Source: Halopelagius inordinatus
Lineage (GTDB): Archaea > Halobacteriota > Halobacteria > Halobacteriales > Haloferacaceae
Reading direction: 5' to 3'
DNA length: 64,000 nucleotides
NCBI RefSeq assembly: GCF_900113245.1
Contig: NZ_FOOQ01000004.1
Location: 62,001 to 126,000, forward strand
This document shows positions 56,646 to 64,000 of the stretch, in pieces (the first letter of the stretch is position 1; every line of letters begins with the position of its first letter). The notes below the pieces were generated by a model that was not told the DNA's origin, did not search any database, and was given only the letters and a program-made list of their open reading frames with translations. Made by a program: the position numbers and the translations under genes.

Positions 56646-57134
56646 ATGGCCTCCGACGGCGAACGCTCTCGCTCGGACGGAGACGACGAGACGCGGAGCG
56701 ACGCGTCCGGCGGTTCGAGCGATCCCCGGACCATCCGTTCGCTCGCGGTGACGACGGGCGACGTACTCGCCGCGTTGGAGGCGAACGAACGGCGCGGGCG
56801 GGACGCCGTCCTCCGCGTGACGCCGCCGTTCGCCGGGCGGATGCGGGCGCGACTGCACGTCTCAGGCGGCGAGGGAGCGTACGACGGCGAGGTGACCCCG
56901 CTTCACGTCGAACCCGAGGCGTTCGTCGCCGAGGACCTGCCGTATCCGACCGTAGACGAGACGGAAGACGAACTGAGAGCGTCCGAAACGGCGTACACGC
57001 CGGAGCGACACAGGGCGCGGCACGCGGAGGCCGTCGAACGGTGGCGCGCGGCGGTTCGGGGCGCACTCGCCGACACCGTCACCGTCTCGTTCGACGGCGG
57101 TACACACGACGTCGACGTGCGGTATCTCGGCTGA
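56646..57134 (+). CDS. Conserved haloarchaeal protein of unknown function
   Basis: A 162-residue soluble protein starting MASDGERSRSDGDDE, with a disordered acidic first 25 residues, then a compact domain: LAVTTGDVLAALEANERRGR, VLRVTPPFAGRMRARLHVSG, VEPEAFVAEDLPYP and VTVSFDGGTHDVDVRYLG at the end. No catalytic or metal-binding motif is evident. It follows the 44-residue zinc-ribbon gene by three bases, so the two likely form one transcript. I cannot assign a family with confidence. Confidence 0.7.
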   Translation: MASDGERSRSDGDDETRSDASGGSSDPRTIRSLAVTTGDVLAALEANERRGRDAVLRVTPPFAGRMRARLHVSGGEGAYDGEVTPLHVEPEAFVAEDLPYPTVDETEDELRASETAYTPERHRARHAEAVERWRAAVRGALADTVTVSFDGGTHDVDVRYLG

Positions 57135-57176
57135 CCGCGACGACTTTTAGGGCGCGTGGAGAGTACGACAGACGAG

Positions 57177-57581
57177 ATGAGTCGCGGTCCAACCGGCGAC
57201 GAGTACAGGCGGGGGCGAGACGTCGAACGGGAGAGAGACGACTGGGCGGTGAGCGGTAGATATCGTCCGATTCTCCCCGTCATCTGGGGTATCGGAGCGG
57301 TGCTTTTTCTCGTCGTCGGATGGTTCGACGTGCGGGCGGCGTTGGCCGTCGTCCTCGTCACGCACCTTTTTTTCGCCGGACTGATTCGCGCCGACATCAA
57401 GTCGCTCCGGCGACAGGGCGTCGATTGGGGACACTCGCGGCATCTCTGGTTCGGCGCGGCGTTTACCCTTCCGTTCGTCGCACTCGCGTACTACTGGTAC
57501 AGCGGACGCGTCGTACGACGGGAGAACGACGCGCGCGGGGTCAGAGACGGCGGAGACACCGCGGAGAGCGTCCGAACGTGA
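57177..57581 (+). CDS. Three-helix membrane protein
   Basis: A 134-residue membrane protein. After a charged N-terminus (MSRGPTGDEYRRGRDVERER), hydrophobic segments are RPILPVIWGIGAVLFLVVGW, ALAVVLVTHLFFAGLI and LWFGAAFTLPFVALAYYWY, ending in a charged tail. No transporter signature. A CTTTTAG element at 57144-57150 lies 27-33 bases before ATG 57177. Family unassigned; conserved in layout with other haloarchaeal small membrane proteins. Confidence 0.7.
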   Translation: MSRGPTGDEYRRGRDVERERDDWAVSGRYRPILPVIWGIGAVLFLVVGWFDVRAALAVVLVTHLFFAGLIRADIKSLRRQGVDWGHSRHLWFGAAFTLPFVALAYYWYSGRVVRRENDARGVRDGGDTAESVRT

Positions 57582-57649
57582 CGGACGATTGAGACGCGGC
57601 TGACGCCGTCCACGTAGCTTATGCCGTCTGGGTTGAACTATCGGACACG

Positions 57650-58294
57650 ATGAAAAGCCGCCGAACGATAGCAGCGTTTCTCGCCGTCGCGGTACTCGTC
57701 TCGACGAGCGGATGCGTCGGCGTCCTCACGGGAGAGGACCCGCTGACGTTCTCCGCGGACGCCGCCGCAGTCGAGGAGTCCGTGGCGTCGAACGCCGGGT
57801 ACGAGTCGAATGGAACTCGAACGATGGACGTGAACCGCACGTTCGAAGTCGCCGGACAAGAGCGAACCGTCGTCGCCGAAAACCGGGTGACGACGTACGA
57901 GAAGTCGATGGATTTGGTCGTCTTCGAGGCGAAGTTGGGCGTCTTCACCGTCATCTCGACGCCCGCCGTCGAAGTCGCGGGACAGACGATGAACCCCATC
58001 GGCGACTACTCGAACGCGCGCCTCGTCGAACTGATGCAGAACCGATACAGCGGTCTCTCCGACGTCCGTCAGGTGAGTTCGCAGACGATCACCGTCCAAG
58101 GCACGGAGACGGAAGTGACGAAGTTCGCCGGGAAGGCGAACGTCGACGGGCGAGAGATAGACGTCTACGTCCACGTGACGAAGTACCGCGACGGTGAGGA
58201 CTTCGTCGTCGCGACGGGTATCTACCCGCAGCAACTCGACGGCGAAGAGCAGAACGTCATCTCGATGATGCGGGCCATCCAACACCCGGCCTGA
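57650..58294 (+). CDS. Lipoprotein, DUF6517-like
   Basis: A 214-residue lipoprotein. Seen: positive start MKSRRTIAAF, hydrophobic stretch and lipobox VSTSGC at residue 22; the mature part has a repeating beta pattern (RTMDVNRTFEVAGQERTVVA, VFTVISTPAVEVAGQTMNPI, GKANVDGREIDVYVHVT). I associate it with the haloarchaeal DUF6517 family of unknown function. It is anchored outside the membrane. No catalytic residues stand out. It is followed by a small membrane protein and CorA on the same strand. Confidence 0.8.
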   Translation: MKSRRTIAAFLAVAVLVSTSGCVGVLTGEDPLTFSADAAAVEESVASNAGYESNGTRTMDVNRTFEVAGQERTVVAENRVTTYEKSMDLVVFEAKLGVFTVISTPAVEVAGQTMNPIGDYSNARLVELMQNRYSGLSDVRQVSSQTITVQGTETEVTKFAGKANVDGREIDVYVHVTKYRDGEDFVVATGIYPQQLDGEEQNVISMMRAIQHPA

Positions 58295-58389
58295 CCGACT
58301 GACCGCGCCGCAGACGCGCTCTCGCCCCGGGCCCGAGAGCCACCGACCGGCCGAACAACGTTTTTCTCTCCCCGAAGTGAGTACCGGAC

Positions 58390-58560
58390 ATGAACTACCT
58401 GCGGGTCGTGGGCGCTTTTCTGACCGTCTTGGGGGTACTCGGGTACGCGGCGGGGACCGTCGAGGCGTATCCGGGCCGGTCCGCGTCGGTCGTCGGCGTG
58501 ATGGTCGGAATCACGTTCTACGCAATCGGACGGAGTTACGGCGGGGAGACCGACGAATGA
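58390..58560 (+). CDS. Small two-helix membrane protein upstream of corA
   Basis: A 56-residue protein: NYLRVVGAFLTVLGVLGYAA, then SVVGVMVGITFYAIGRSYGG, predicting two membrane helices joined by a short loop with Tyr and Gly. The last bases overlap corA as ATGA (58557-58560), strongly suggesting translational coupling with the magnesium channel. Below usual length limits of gene calling. Function unknown; an accessory role to CorA is inferred from the overlap. Confidence 0.7.
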   Translation: MNYLRVVGAFLTVLGVLGYAAGTVEAYPGRSASVVGVMVGITFYAIGRSYGGETDE

Positions 58561-59555
58561 TCTCGTCGCTCGTCTACGACGCCGGCGACGCGACGGAGTT
58601 CCGCATCGACTCCGAGGCCGATCTCGCGGACGCGCGCGACGCCCCCGGGACGACGTGGGTTCGGGTCGCCGACCCGACGGACGCGGAACTCGAACGAATC
58701 ACGGACATCTTCGGCATCCACCCGTTGGCGGTCGAGGACATCCAAAACGACGTGCGGCCGAAGACCGAGGAGTTCCCGGCGCACACGTTCGTCCTCGTGA
58801 AGACGGCGGTCCTCCGCCGCGGAGAGACGACGTTCGAAGAGGAGGTCCGGACGCGACCGGTCGGACTGTTCGTCGGTTCGGAGTGGCTGGTGACGATAAC
58901 CGACGAAGAGAGGCCGGTGAGCGCGGTGTCGCAGGTGTGGCAGTCCGTCGAGAACCGGGACGGGCGGACGCTCCAGTACGGTCCGGACTTCGCCGCGTAC
59001 AGGGTCACCGACCGAATCGTCGACGGCTACTTCGACCTCCTCGACGACGTGGGAGAGACGATAGAGGAAATCGAGGACGGCGTCCTCGCCGGGCCGGACG
59101 AGGACGTGCTGGAGGGGTTGAATGCGGTCAGACGCGACCTGCTGTCGTTTCGGAAGGTCGTCTGGCCGACGCGGGAGGCCATCGCCGTCCTCTCGCGCGG
59201 GGACGCCGAGTACGTCCGCGAACAGACGGAACGCTACTACCGCGACGTGTACGACCACCTCGTCGAGGTGGTCGATCTGACCGAGACGTACCGCGATTTA
59301 GCGCGCGGGGCGCGCGATATCTACCTCAACGCCCTCTCGCAGTCGACGAACGAAGTGATGAAGCGCCTGACCGTCGTCGCGACGATATTCATTCCGCTCA
59401 CCTTCGTCGTCGGAGTGTACGGAATGAACTTCGCGGACAGTCCCTACAACATGCCCGAACTCGGGTGGACGTTCGGCTACCCTGCCGTGATGTTCGGGAT
59501 GACTCTCGTCTCCGGTATCCTGCTTGCGTACTTCCGACGCGAGGGGTGGATGTAA
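58557..59555 (+). CDS. corA: CorA-type divalent metal ion channel
   Basis: A 332-residue channel for Mg2+ (also Co2+/Ni2+). Seen: a cytoplasmic funnel of alternating alpha/beta segments (residues 1-260), long stalk helix (AREIYLNALSQ-type region, here ARDIYLNALSQSTNEVMKRL), first membrane helix VVATIFIPLTFVVGVYGMNF with the selectivity motif YGMNF, and the second helix VMFGMTLVSGILLAYFRR. Basic C-terminus. Starts at ATG 58557, overlapping the small membrane-protein gene upstream by four bases. Complete. Confidence 0.93.
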   Translation: MISSLVYDAGDATEFRIDSEADLADARDAPGTTWVRVADPTDAELERITDIFGIHPLAVEDIQNDVRPKTEEFPAHTFVLVKTAVLRRGETTFEEEVRTRPVGLFVGSEWLVTITDEERPVSAVSQVWQSVENRDGRTLQYGPDFAAYRVTDRIVDGYFDLLDDVGETIEEIEDGVLAGPDEDVLEGLNAVRRDLLSFRKVVWPTREAIAVLSRGDAEYVREQTERYYRDVYDHLVEVVDLTETYRDLARGARDIYLNALSQSTNEVMKRLTVVATIFIPLTFVVGVYGMNFADSPYNMPELGWTFGYPAVMFGMTLVSGILLAYFRREGWM

Positions 59556-59573
59556 CGAACAATCGTGTCGAAA

Positions 59574-59687
59574 GCTATAAGTAGTCGTTTGGTTCGAACA
59601 TCTGAACGACCGAAATCCCGTAATACACGGTTTATTGGGGCGTAGTGATGCGGTTTAGCGCCCGCAACACCGGCAAAGATTTAAGTA
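59574..59687 (+). promoter_or_regulatory. Multiple promoter elements upstream of tfb
   Basis: Three TATA-like boxes precede the tfb gene: CTATAAG at 59575-59581, GTTTATT at 59630-59636 and ATTTAAG at 59679-59685. If all are used, leaders of about 180, 130 and 78 bases result, unusual for a haloarchaeon where leaderless transcripts dominate. A hairpin GGGGCG...CGCCC surrounds 59637-59663. This suggests complex control of a general transcription factor. Confidence 0.4.
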
Positions 59688-59786
59688 GCCAGGATGCTTA
59701 CGAAGAGTAAGGACTCACCCTGTCCGGGCACCGTCTTTCTCCTCTTTCACCGGCCTCGGGGCGGGTCTGCGCCGACACCCAACACC

Positions 59787-60773
59787 ATGAGCGATACAAC
59801 AATCCGAGAGTACGTCAGCACGGAGCGACGACCGACAGAACAGACCGACGAACAGACGATAGACCCCGAAGAAGAGAACGTCTGCCCCGAATGCGGCGGC
59901 GACCTCGTCGCGGACGAGGAACACGGCGAGACGGTCTGTACCGACTGCGGACTCGTCGTCGAAGAGGACGAAGTGGACCGCGGCCCCGAGTGGCGCGCGT
60001 TCAACTCCTCGGAACGCGACTCGAAGTCCCGCGTCGGTGCGCCGACGACCCACATGATGCACGACAAGGGTCTCTCGACGAACATCGGCTGGCAGAACAA
60101 AGACGCCTACGGCAAGTCGCTGTCCGCGCGCCAGCGAGAGCAGATGCAACGTCTCCGCACGTGGAACGAGCGATTCCGCACGCGGGACTCGAAAGAGCGC
60201 AACCTCAAGCAAGCGCTCGGCGAGATAGACCGCATGGCCTCCGCGCTCGGTCTGCCCGAGAACGTCCGCGAGACGGCGTCGGTCATCTACCGCCGCGCAC
60301 TCAGCGACGACCTGCTTCCGGGGCGCTCCATCGAGGGCGTCGCGACGGCGGCGCTGTACGCCGCGGCGCGACAGGCGGGCACTCCCCGCTCGCTCGACGA
60401 ACTCGAACGCGTCTCTCGCGTCGACAAGATGGAACTGACCCGGACGTACCGATACGTCGTCCGCGAACTGAAGCTCGAAATCCAACCGGCCGACCCGGAG
60501 CAGTACGTCCCGCGGTTCGCCTCGGACCTCGACCTCTCAGACGAGGCCGAGAGACAGGCGCGCCACCTGCTTCGGAACGCCAAGGAAGCCGGTATCCACT
60601 CCGGGAAGTCGCCGGTCGGCCTCGCGGCCGCCGCCGTTTACGCGGCCGCCCTCCTCACGAACGAGAAGGTGACGCAGAGTCAGGTCAGCGACGTCGCGAG
60701 CATCTCGGAGGTCACCATCCGCAACCGCTACAAGGAACTCCTCGAAGCCGACGACCGAGGAATATTCGCGTAA
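59787..60773 (+). CDS. tfb: Transcription initiation factor TFB (TFIIB homologue)
   Basis: A 328-residue general transcription factor that binds TBP-DNA and RNA polymerase. Seen: acidic N-terminal tail, zinc ribbon CPECGGDLVADEEHGETVCT followed by DCG near residues 33-55, B-reader/linker (SSERDSKSRVGAPTTHMMHD), and two cyclin repeats (VRETASVIYRRALSDDLLPG; SPVGLAAAAVYAAALLTNEK, ending SISEVTIRNRYKELLE). ATG 59787 is chosen; the frame upstream lacks conservation. Haloarchaea carry several TFBs; a single-cyclin relative is at 50.7 kb. Confidence 0.95.
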   Translation: MSDTTIREYVSTERRPTEQTDEQTIDPEEENVCPECGGDLVADEEHGETVCTDCGLVVEEDEVDRGPEWRAFNSSERDSKSRVGAPTTHMMHDKGLSTNIGWQNKDAYGKSLSARQREQMQRLRTWNERFRTRDSKERNLKQALGEIDRMASALGLPENVRETASVIYRRALSDDLLPGRSIEGVATAALYAAARQAGTPRSLDELERVSRVDKMELTRTYRYVVRELKLEIQPADPEQYVPRFASDLDLSDEAERQARHLLRNAKEAGIHSGKSPVGLAAAAVYAAALLTNEKVTQSQVSDVASISEVTIRNRYKELLEADDRGIFA

Positions 60774-60978
60774 ATCGCTCAGCGGTGCGGGGAGTCCGGT
60801 GACGCCGAGACCACCCCACAGCCTCTCTCTGTCTTCTCTTCTCACTTCGATTACTGTTCTTTCGTAGATACGCCCCAGAGGCGTCGGTACTCGGCTCTCC
60901 GCGGGGTGCGTCGCCAACCGACGCCGCGGTTCGGTCCCGCGGAAAGGTTTATTGGCTCGCCGAGTGTCAAGATATGAC

Positions 60979-61158
60979 ATGGTCGAAGCCTTTGTTCGGC
61001 TGTTGTGTCCCGAATGCCGGAAGGACTGGGAGTCCGCCCCGACAGATCTGTCCGACCCGAAGAAGAACTTTACCTGCGGCGCCTGCGGGGCGACCCGGCG
61101 ACTGGCGGAGTTCATGCGGACCGAACGCGACCTACAGACGGTGAAACAGTTTCAGTAG
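60979..61158 (+). CDS. Small zinc-ribbon protein (DUF7836-like)
   Basis: A 59-residue protein with VRLLCPECRKDWESAP and FTCGACGATRRLAEFMRT, giving four Cys in CxxC pairs for zinc. A GTTTATT box at 60947-60953 is 26-32 bases before ATG 60979, so it is leaderless. It is likely a nucleic-acid-binding or chaperone-like zinc ribbon; I relate it to the DUF7836 family with modest confidence. The nine residues upstream in frame are excluded. Confidence 0.75.
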   Translation: MVEAFVRLLCPECRKDWESAPTDLSDPKKNFTCGACGATRRLAEFMRTERDLQTVKQFQ

Positions 61159-61225
61159 CGTCTCCTCGACGACCCGGTGAGAAACGAACGAGAGAAACGG
61201 TGTACTGCCGAGAGTGGCCGCGGAG

Positions 61226-61633
61226 TTACTGGTCTGGGACCGGAGATAGCGCACCGCAGGCGTCGCACTTGAGAACGGTCGCGCCCTGTTCGTCCACGAG
61301 GCGCGTGTCCGGCGACTCGCACTCGTCGCACCGGACGTACGCGTCCACGTACTCGTCTATGGCGTCGGCGACTCGGCGTTCTCTGAACGACCCCGTAAAT
61401 CGGGCCCGACCCCGAGCGTCGATGCTCGCACTCGTCCCGAGTTCCGTCTGAAGGAACTTCAGCAGGTGGTCTCGGTCGCGCGCGAGGCGGTCGTACGTCT
61501 CCTCGAAGTTCTCGTACACCGTCGCGTTTCCCTCCTGTCGAATCGTCGGGTCGGGGACTTCGAAGCGGTGTGCGTCCTCCGCCTCGTCCGGCGTCTCGGA
61601 TAGGGCCCGGTCGAGAGTGTCTTCGTAGTCCAT
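61226..61633 (-). CDS. eif2b: Translation initiation factor 2 subunit beta (aIF2-beta)
   Basis: A 135-residue component of the archaeal eIF2 complex that delivers initiator methionyl-tRNA. Seen: FLQTELGTSASIDARGRARF, the eIF2-beta/eIF5 fold, and the C-terminal zinc ribbon YVRCDECESPDTRLVDEQGA followed by KCDACGALSP. The N-terminal region is short and helical. Complete in length for the archaeal subunit. Convergent with the zinc-ribbon gene at 60979. (The symbol denotes the archaeal IF2 beta subunit, not the eukaryotic exchange factor.). Confidence 0.93.
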   Translation of the reverse strand: MDYEDTLDRALSETPDEAEDAHRFEVPDPTIRQEGNATVYENFEETYDRLARDRDHLLKFLQTELGTSASIDARGRARFTGSFRERRVADAIDEYVDAYVRCDECESPDTRLVDEQGATVLKCDACGALSPVPDQ

Positions 61634-61826
61634 ATTCGCCGTGAAGGGTTACGCTCCCTAAAACGTTCGCGTCGGTGTTAAATGGCTAATAACCAACGAT
61701 AACCTTCACGATCGAAGAAACAGAAATCGCCTGAATTAACCGGCTACTCCGCCGGATTCTGGTAGGAGTGTGTTAACGCGAGTCAAGATAGTAATATAAT
61801 CCTCCGGTTGTAACAAACTGCTGCTC
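61634..61826. other. AT-rich divergent promoter region between aIF2-beta and UPF0058
   Basis: About 190 bases. Left part should carry the promoter of aIF2-beta (minus strand); the right part has TAATATAATCC near 61790-61800, about 27-37 bases before the UPF0058 ATG. Repeated TAA/ATA words are scattered. No gene or repeat seen. Confidence 0.5.
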
Positions 61827-62063
61827 ATGAAGAAGCAGGAGCTCATCCACCTGCACGGCCTGCTCGCAGAAGTACACAGCCACGTGGAGAAGTGGGAAGA
61901 CGACGACGTTCCACTTACTGCCTACAACGAACTTGGCGTCCGACCGACATCTATCCACAAGTCCAAGACCGATCACAAGGCGGCCGTGTTCAAACTGTCG
62001 AAAGGTATCACCTCGTCGTTCGAAGAGACAACGCAGGAACGCGTTGCTCCGAAGGCCGACTGA
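61827..62063 (+). CDS. UPF0058 family protein
   Basis: A 78-residue protein starting MKKQELIHLHGLLAEVHSHV, the signature of UPF0058, a helical haloarchaeal/archaeal family with His-rich N-terminus. The middle and end (HKAAVFKLSKGITSSFEETT) are conserved in family members. A few histidines (HLHG, HSH) may bind metal, which is inference. An AATATAATCC box at 61791-61800 lies about 27-36 bases before ATG, giving a leaderless transcript. Function is unknown. Confidence 0.85.
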   Translation: MKKQELIHLHGLLAEVHSHVEKWEDDDVPLTAYNELGVRPTSIHKSKTDHKAAVFKLSKGITSSFEETTQERVAPKAD

Positions 62064-62213
62064 GAGAACAACGGAAAGCTGTTCCTCCAGCAGTCACGTC
62101 CGCGAGTGACGACGCCGAGAAAGCCGTGCGTCGAGAGTGGCACGGCGCCGCACCGGTACGATACGTGTGTGCAAAACGTTTGGTTATACCCTTCTTAACC
62201 GCCGCGAGAGGAG

Positions 62214-62666
62214 TCAGGAGTCGTCGACGAGTTCCTCGAACTCGGGGATCAGATCGTCGTCGTCCGCGGTGTCGTCGCCGTCGTCGGTGGCGGCGTCGTC
62301 TGACTCCTCACCGTCGTCGTCCGCGCCCTCGTCGGGTATCTCTTCGACCGAGAGGATTTTCAGCGGCACGTTCTCTAACAGTTGTCCGATCTCTTTGCGC
62401 GCGATGCGCGAGGCGTGTTCCTCCTGTTCGACGTTGAAGACGGTCATCTCCAGTTCGAGGGCGACGAGGGCTTCGTCGGCGGCGATGAACGCGGGGGGTA
62501 GTTCTTCGCCCGACGGGGTGGTTCGCGACCCCATGTTTATCTCGACGTAGTTGAGGTCCGGATTGAGCATCTCGCCCGTCTTCGAGATGGCGATTCGGAT
62601 GGCTTCGTCGGGCGTTTCGACGTCGTACACCGGGACTGCGGCCTCGACGACGACTCGACAATCCAT
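62214..62666 (-). CDS. DUF555/UPF0212 family protein
   Basis: A 150-residue protein. The start CRVVVEAAVPVYDVETPDEA and ISKTGEMLNPDLNYVEIN match the archaeal UPF0212 (DUF555) family. Conserved Met-rich/Asn motifs lie in the first 60 residues. The last 40 residues are a low-complexity acidic tail (DDGEESDDAATDDGDD) typical of halophiles, ending EFEELVDDS. Function unknown. ATG 62666 gives the family-like start; the reading frame runs nine codons further but without conserved residues. Confidence 0.85.
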   Translation of the reverse strand: MDCRVVVEAAVPVYDVETPDEAIRIAISKTGEMLNPDLNYVEINMGSRTTPSGEELPPAFIAADEALVALELEMTVFNVEQEEHASRIARKEIGQLLENVPLKILSVEEIPDEGADDDGEESDDAATDDGDDTADDDDLIPEFEELVDDS

Positions 62667-62815
62667 GTTCGAATGTTGCGCTGCCTGCGGCAAGAAACTT
62701 CGCCCGAACCTCGCGAGAACCGAGTCTCAGGACGGCCAGAGAGTCCAGAACGGCGGGAGAGCCGAGAGCGGGCTGAAGCGTCGCAAGCGGAGCGGTCGCC
62801 GCCGCGAAATCGGTC

Positions 62816-63733
62816 TCAGGCCCCGCCGCCGCGGAGGTAGTGAAAGAGGTACGTCTGGGCGTACCCGGCGTACCGACCGCCGAGTCGGCGTCGAATCGCC
62901 CGCGACGTCTCTCGGTACGACCCGCGGTCGCAGTCGGGGTAGTGGTCGGCGATGGCGGACTGAATCCACGTGTCGAGGGGGACGGCTTCGAGGAATCCGA
63001 GCGAGAAAAGCAGAACGCAGTCGGACACTTTGTCGCCGACGCCGACGAACCGCGTCAGGCGCTCTCGGGCCGCCTCGTACTCCATACCGACGGCGTCGGC
63101 GGGGTCGTCGCCGCCCGCGACCATCTCTGCGGTGCGCTGAACGTACGGCGCGCGGTATCCGAGTCCGAGTTCTCGGAGTTCCGCCTCGGTCCGGTCCGCG
63201 AGACGGTCCGGCGACGGGAACGCGTCGAACGTCCGGCCCTCGACTTCGAGTTCGTCGCCGTACGACTCCGCGAGTGCCATCTGCATCCCGTGGATGCGAG
63301 AGACGCGCATCTGTGCCGAGCAGATAAAGGAGACGAGACAGGGAAACGGCGGGTCGCGGACGAGGCGCATCCCCTCGTAGGCGTCGTAGGCGCGTTCGAG
63401 CAAGGGGTCGTCGGGCGTCGTCTCGTATATCGCGTCCAAGTCGTCGTCGAGACGGAGGAGATGCGTGAGGACGGGCACCGCGTCGCCCGTCGCCTCCCAC
63501 TCCAGTCTGTCGTCGAGTTGTCGAACGCGGACGACCATCCGTTCGTCGGAGACGTCCTCTATCGGCGGGACGACCGTCTCGTACCACGCCTCGCCGCCGT
63601 GGACGTCCATCGAGTCGTACATCCGACCGTCCGCGCGGTCCCAGAGGTAGGACTGACCGCTCTCTACGGTCGCCTGCAGGTCGAAGGGGCCGTCCAGGTC
63701 GGAACACGCGAGGGAACCGGTCTCGAACTCCAT
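62816..63733 (-). CDS. ogg: OGG1-like 8-oxoguanine DNA glycosylase
   Basis: A 305-residue base-excision enzyme of the helix-hairpin-helix superfamily. Seen: DLQATVESGQSYLWDRADGR at the start (the SGQxFxW-like damage-recognition block), FICSAQMRVSRIHGMQMALA, and the HhH-GPD catalytic segment VGVGDKVSDCVLLFSLGFLE followed by AVPLDTWIQSAI with the Lys (GDKV) and Asp (PLDTW). The enzyme removes oxidised guanine and nicks the strand. Start at ATG 63733. Normal length for the family. Confidence 0.9.
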   Translation of the reverse strand: MEFETGSLACSDLDGPFDLQATVESGQSYLWDRADGRMYDSMDVHGGEAWYETVVPPIEDVSDERMVVRVRQLDDRLEWEATGDAVPVLTHLLRLDDDLDAIYETTPDDPLLERAYDAYEGMRLVRDPPFPCLVSFICSAQMRVSRIHGMQMALAESYGDELEVEGRTFDAFPSPDRLADRTEAELRELGLGYRAPYVQRTAEMVAGGDDPADAVGMEYEAARERLTRFVGVGDKVSDCVLLFSLGFLEAVPLDTWIQSAIADHYPDCDRGSYRETSRAIRRRLGGRYAGYAQTYLFHYLRGGGA

Positions 63734-63806
63734 CGTGCCGAGAGACGGACGCGGACCGCTTCGGGGTTTCGATGCCCGCTTCGGAGGCGGACCGACCCCC
63801 GGCGGG

Positions 63807-64000
63807 TCAGCGGTTGCGCCCGAGGGGGAACTTGATTCGCTCGTCGTGTTCGTCGAACTCCTCGAAGATACGTTCGTAGAGGGCGTTTCTGGTCCCCGTC
63901 ACGCCGCGCGGGGGCGAGAGAAACCGGAGGTGGAGTTCGACCCACGACTCCTTTTGAACGATGTTCACCGTCGGCCGGTCGGGAACGTCGAGGTCGACGG
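63807..64000 (-). CDS. C-terminal end of an MscS-like channel (partial)
   Basis: Only the last 64 codons are inside the window. They read VDLDVPDRPTVNIVQKESWV, then HLRFLSPPRGVTGTRNALYE, ending EHDERIKFPLGRNR, which resembles the C-terminal alpha/beta domain of haloarchaeal MscS-type channels, where a beta-rich strand is followed by a helix and the basic FPxGRNR end. The membrane part lies beyond the window. It starts 73 bases from the glycosylase start on the same strand. Confidence 0.65.
   Translation of the reverse strand, partial: VDLDVPDRPTVNIVQKESWVELHLRFLSPPRGVTGTRNALYERIFEEFDEHDERIKFPLGRNR

Noticed and set aside
59645-59709. 21-codon upstream frame before tfb (MMRFSARNTGKD...)
   Set aside because: Very short, overlaps the third TATA box, and no supporting signal; could be a uORF but unproven.

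Overview
The window comes from a halophilic archaeon (class Halobacteria). The DNA is very GC-rich, the proteins are loaded with Asp/Glu, many genes start with GTG or ATG about 25-32 bases downstream of a TATA-like box (leaderless transcription), exported proteins carry twin-arginine or lipobox signals, and archaeal marker genes are present: TFB, fibrillarin with Nop5, Dph2, archaeal methionine adenosyltransferase, aIF2-beta, diadenylate cyclase DacZ and archaeal CoaD. The gene set and the dacZ-gshA-flpA-nop5 neighbourhood suggest a Haloferax/Halogeometricum-like lineage, but genus cannot be fixed from this sequence. Most of the window is ordinary, densely packed chromosomal backbone. Accessory or low-GC stretches lie at about 15.1-18.2 kb, 24.8-25.1 kb, 47.9-48.8 kb and 50.1-50.5 kb.

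Layout. 0-3.4 kb: the Bax1 nuclease (truncated by the window edge) and XPB helicase genes, separated by two plus-strand genes. 3.6-6.3 kb: an ABC importer operon of the sulfonate/taurine/nitrate type. 6.5-9.4 kb: an aminotransferase and an NhaC-type antiporter with a repeated operator-like motif between them. 9.9-10.0 kb: a promoter followed by a candidate structured RNA. 10-15 kb: OLA1/YchF-like GTPase, a DUF4349 lipoprotein, a bactofilin-like beta-helix membrane protein, an RNase H-like nuclease and a YedK/HMCES protein. 15.5-17.2 kb: an exported beta-helix protein with a Thr/Glu stalk. 17.2-19.6 kb: a gene-poor stretch, a frameshifted small gene, and an RHH/wHTH protein overlapping a tyrosine recombinase. 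19.8-21.1 kb: an iron-type binding protein behind two DtxR-like operators. 21-28 kb: a HisG-like protein, a coiled-coil protein, an MBL-fold hydrolase, a LOG-like protein, a lipoprotein and two tandem membrane paralogues.

28-40 kb: dph2 with an overlapping membrane-anchored nuclease-like protein, YlbF-like, MinD-like and RecA-like proteins, SlyD, a CYTH protein, methionine adenosyltransferase, ThiI, a zinc protein, a hydrolase and cysteine synthase. 40-45 kb: two thioredoxin-fold proteins, PurD and a hexapeptide acyltransferase. 45-47.9 kb: PAS histidine kinase, MscS channel and DacZ, a probable osmotic/c-di-AMP module. 48-51.5 kb: accessory genes, a CPBP protease, tRNA-Leu(UAG) with two extra tandem copies of its 3' end, a TFB cyclin-fold protein and CoaD. 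51.6-64 kb: a wHTH regulator, GshA, fibrillarin/Nop5, a CNNM/CBS transporter, small zinc and membrane proteins, CorA, a full TFB, aIF2-beta, UPF0058, UPF0212, an OGG1-like glycosylase and the end of a second MscS-type channel.

Functional themes: excision repair (XPB/Bax1, HMCES, glycosylase), ion and osmotic homeostasis (NhaC, CorA, CNNM, MscS, DacZ), sulfur and thiol metabolism (cysteine synthase, ThiI, methionine adenosyltransferase, GshA, thioredoxins) and RNA modification or translation. I see no CRISPR array, intact prophage or intact insertion sequence. The observations most worth checking are the tandem tRNA-Leu 3'-end array, the promoter-linked structured RNA at 9.97 kb, the paired DtxR-like operators, the frameshifted small gene at 17.9 kb, and the membrane-anchored nuclease-like protein overlapping dph2.
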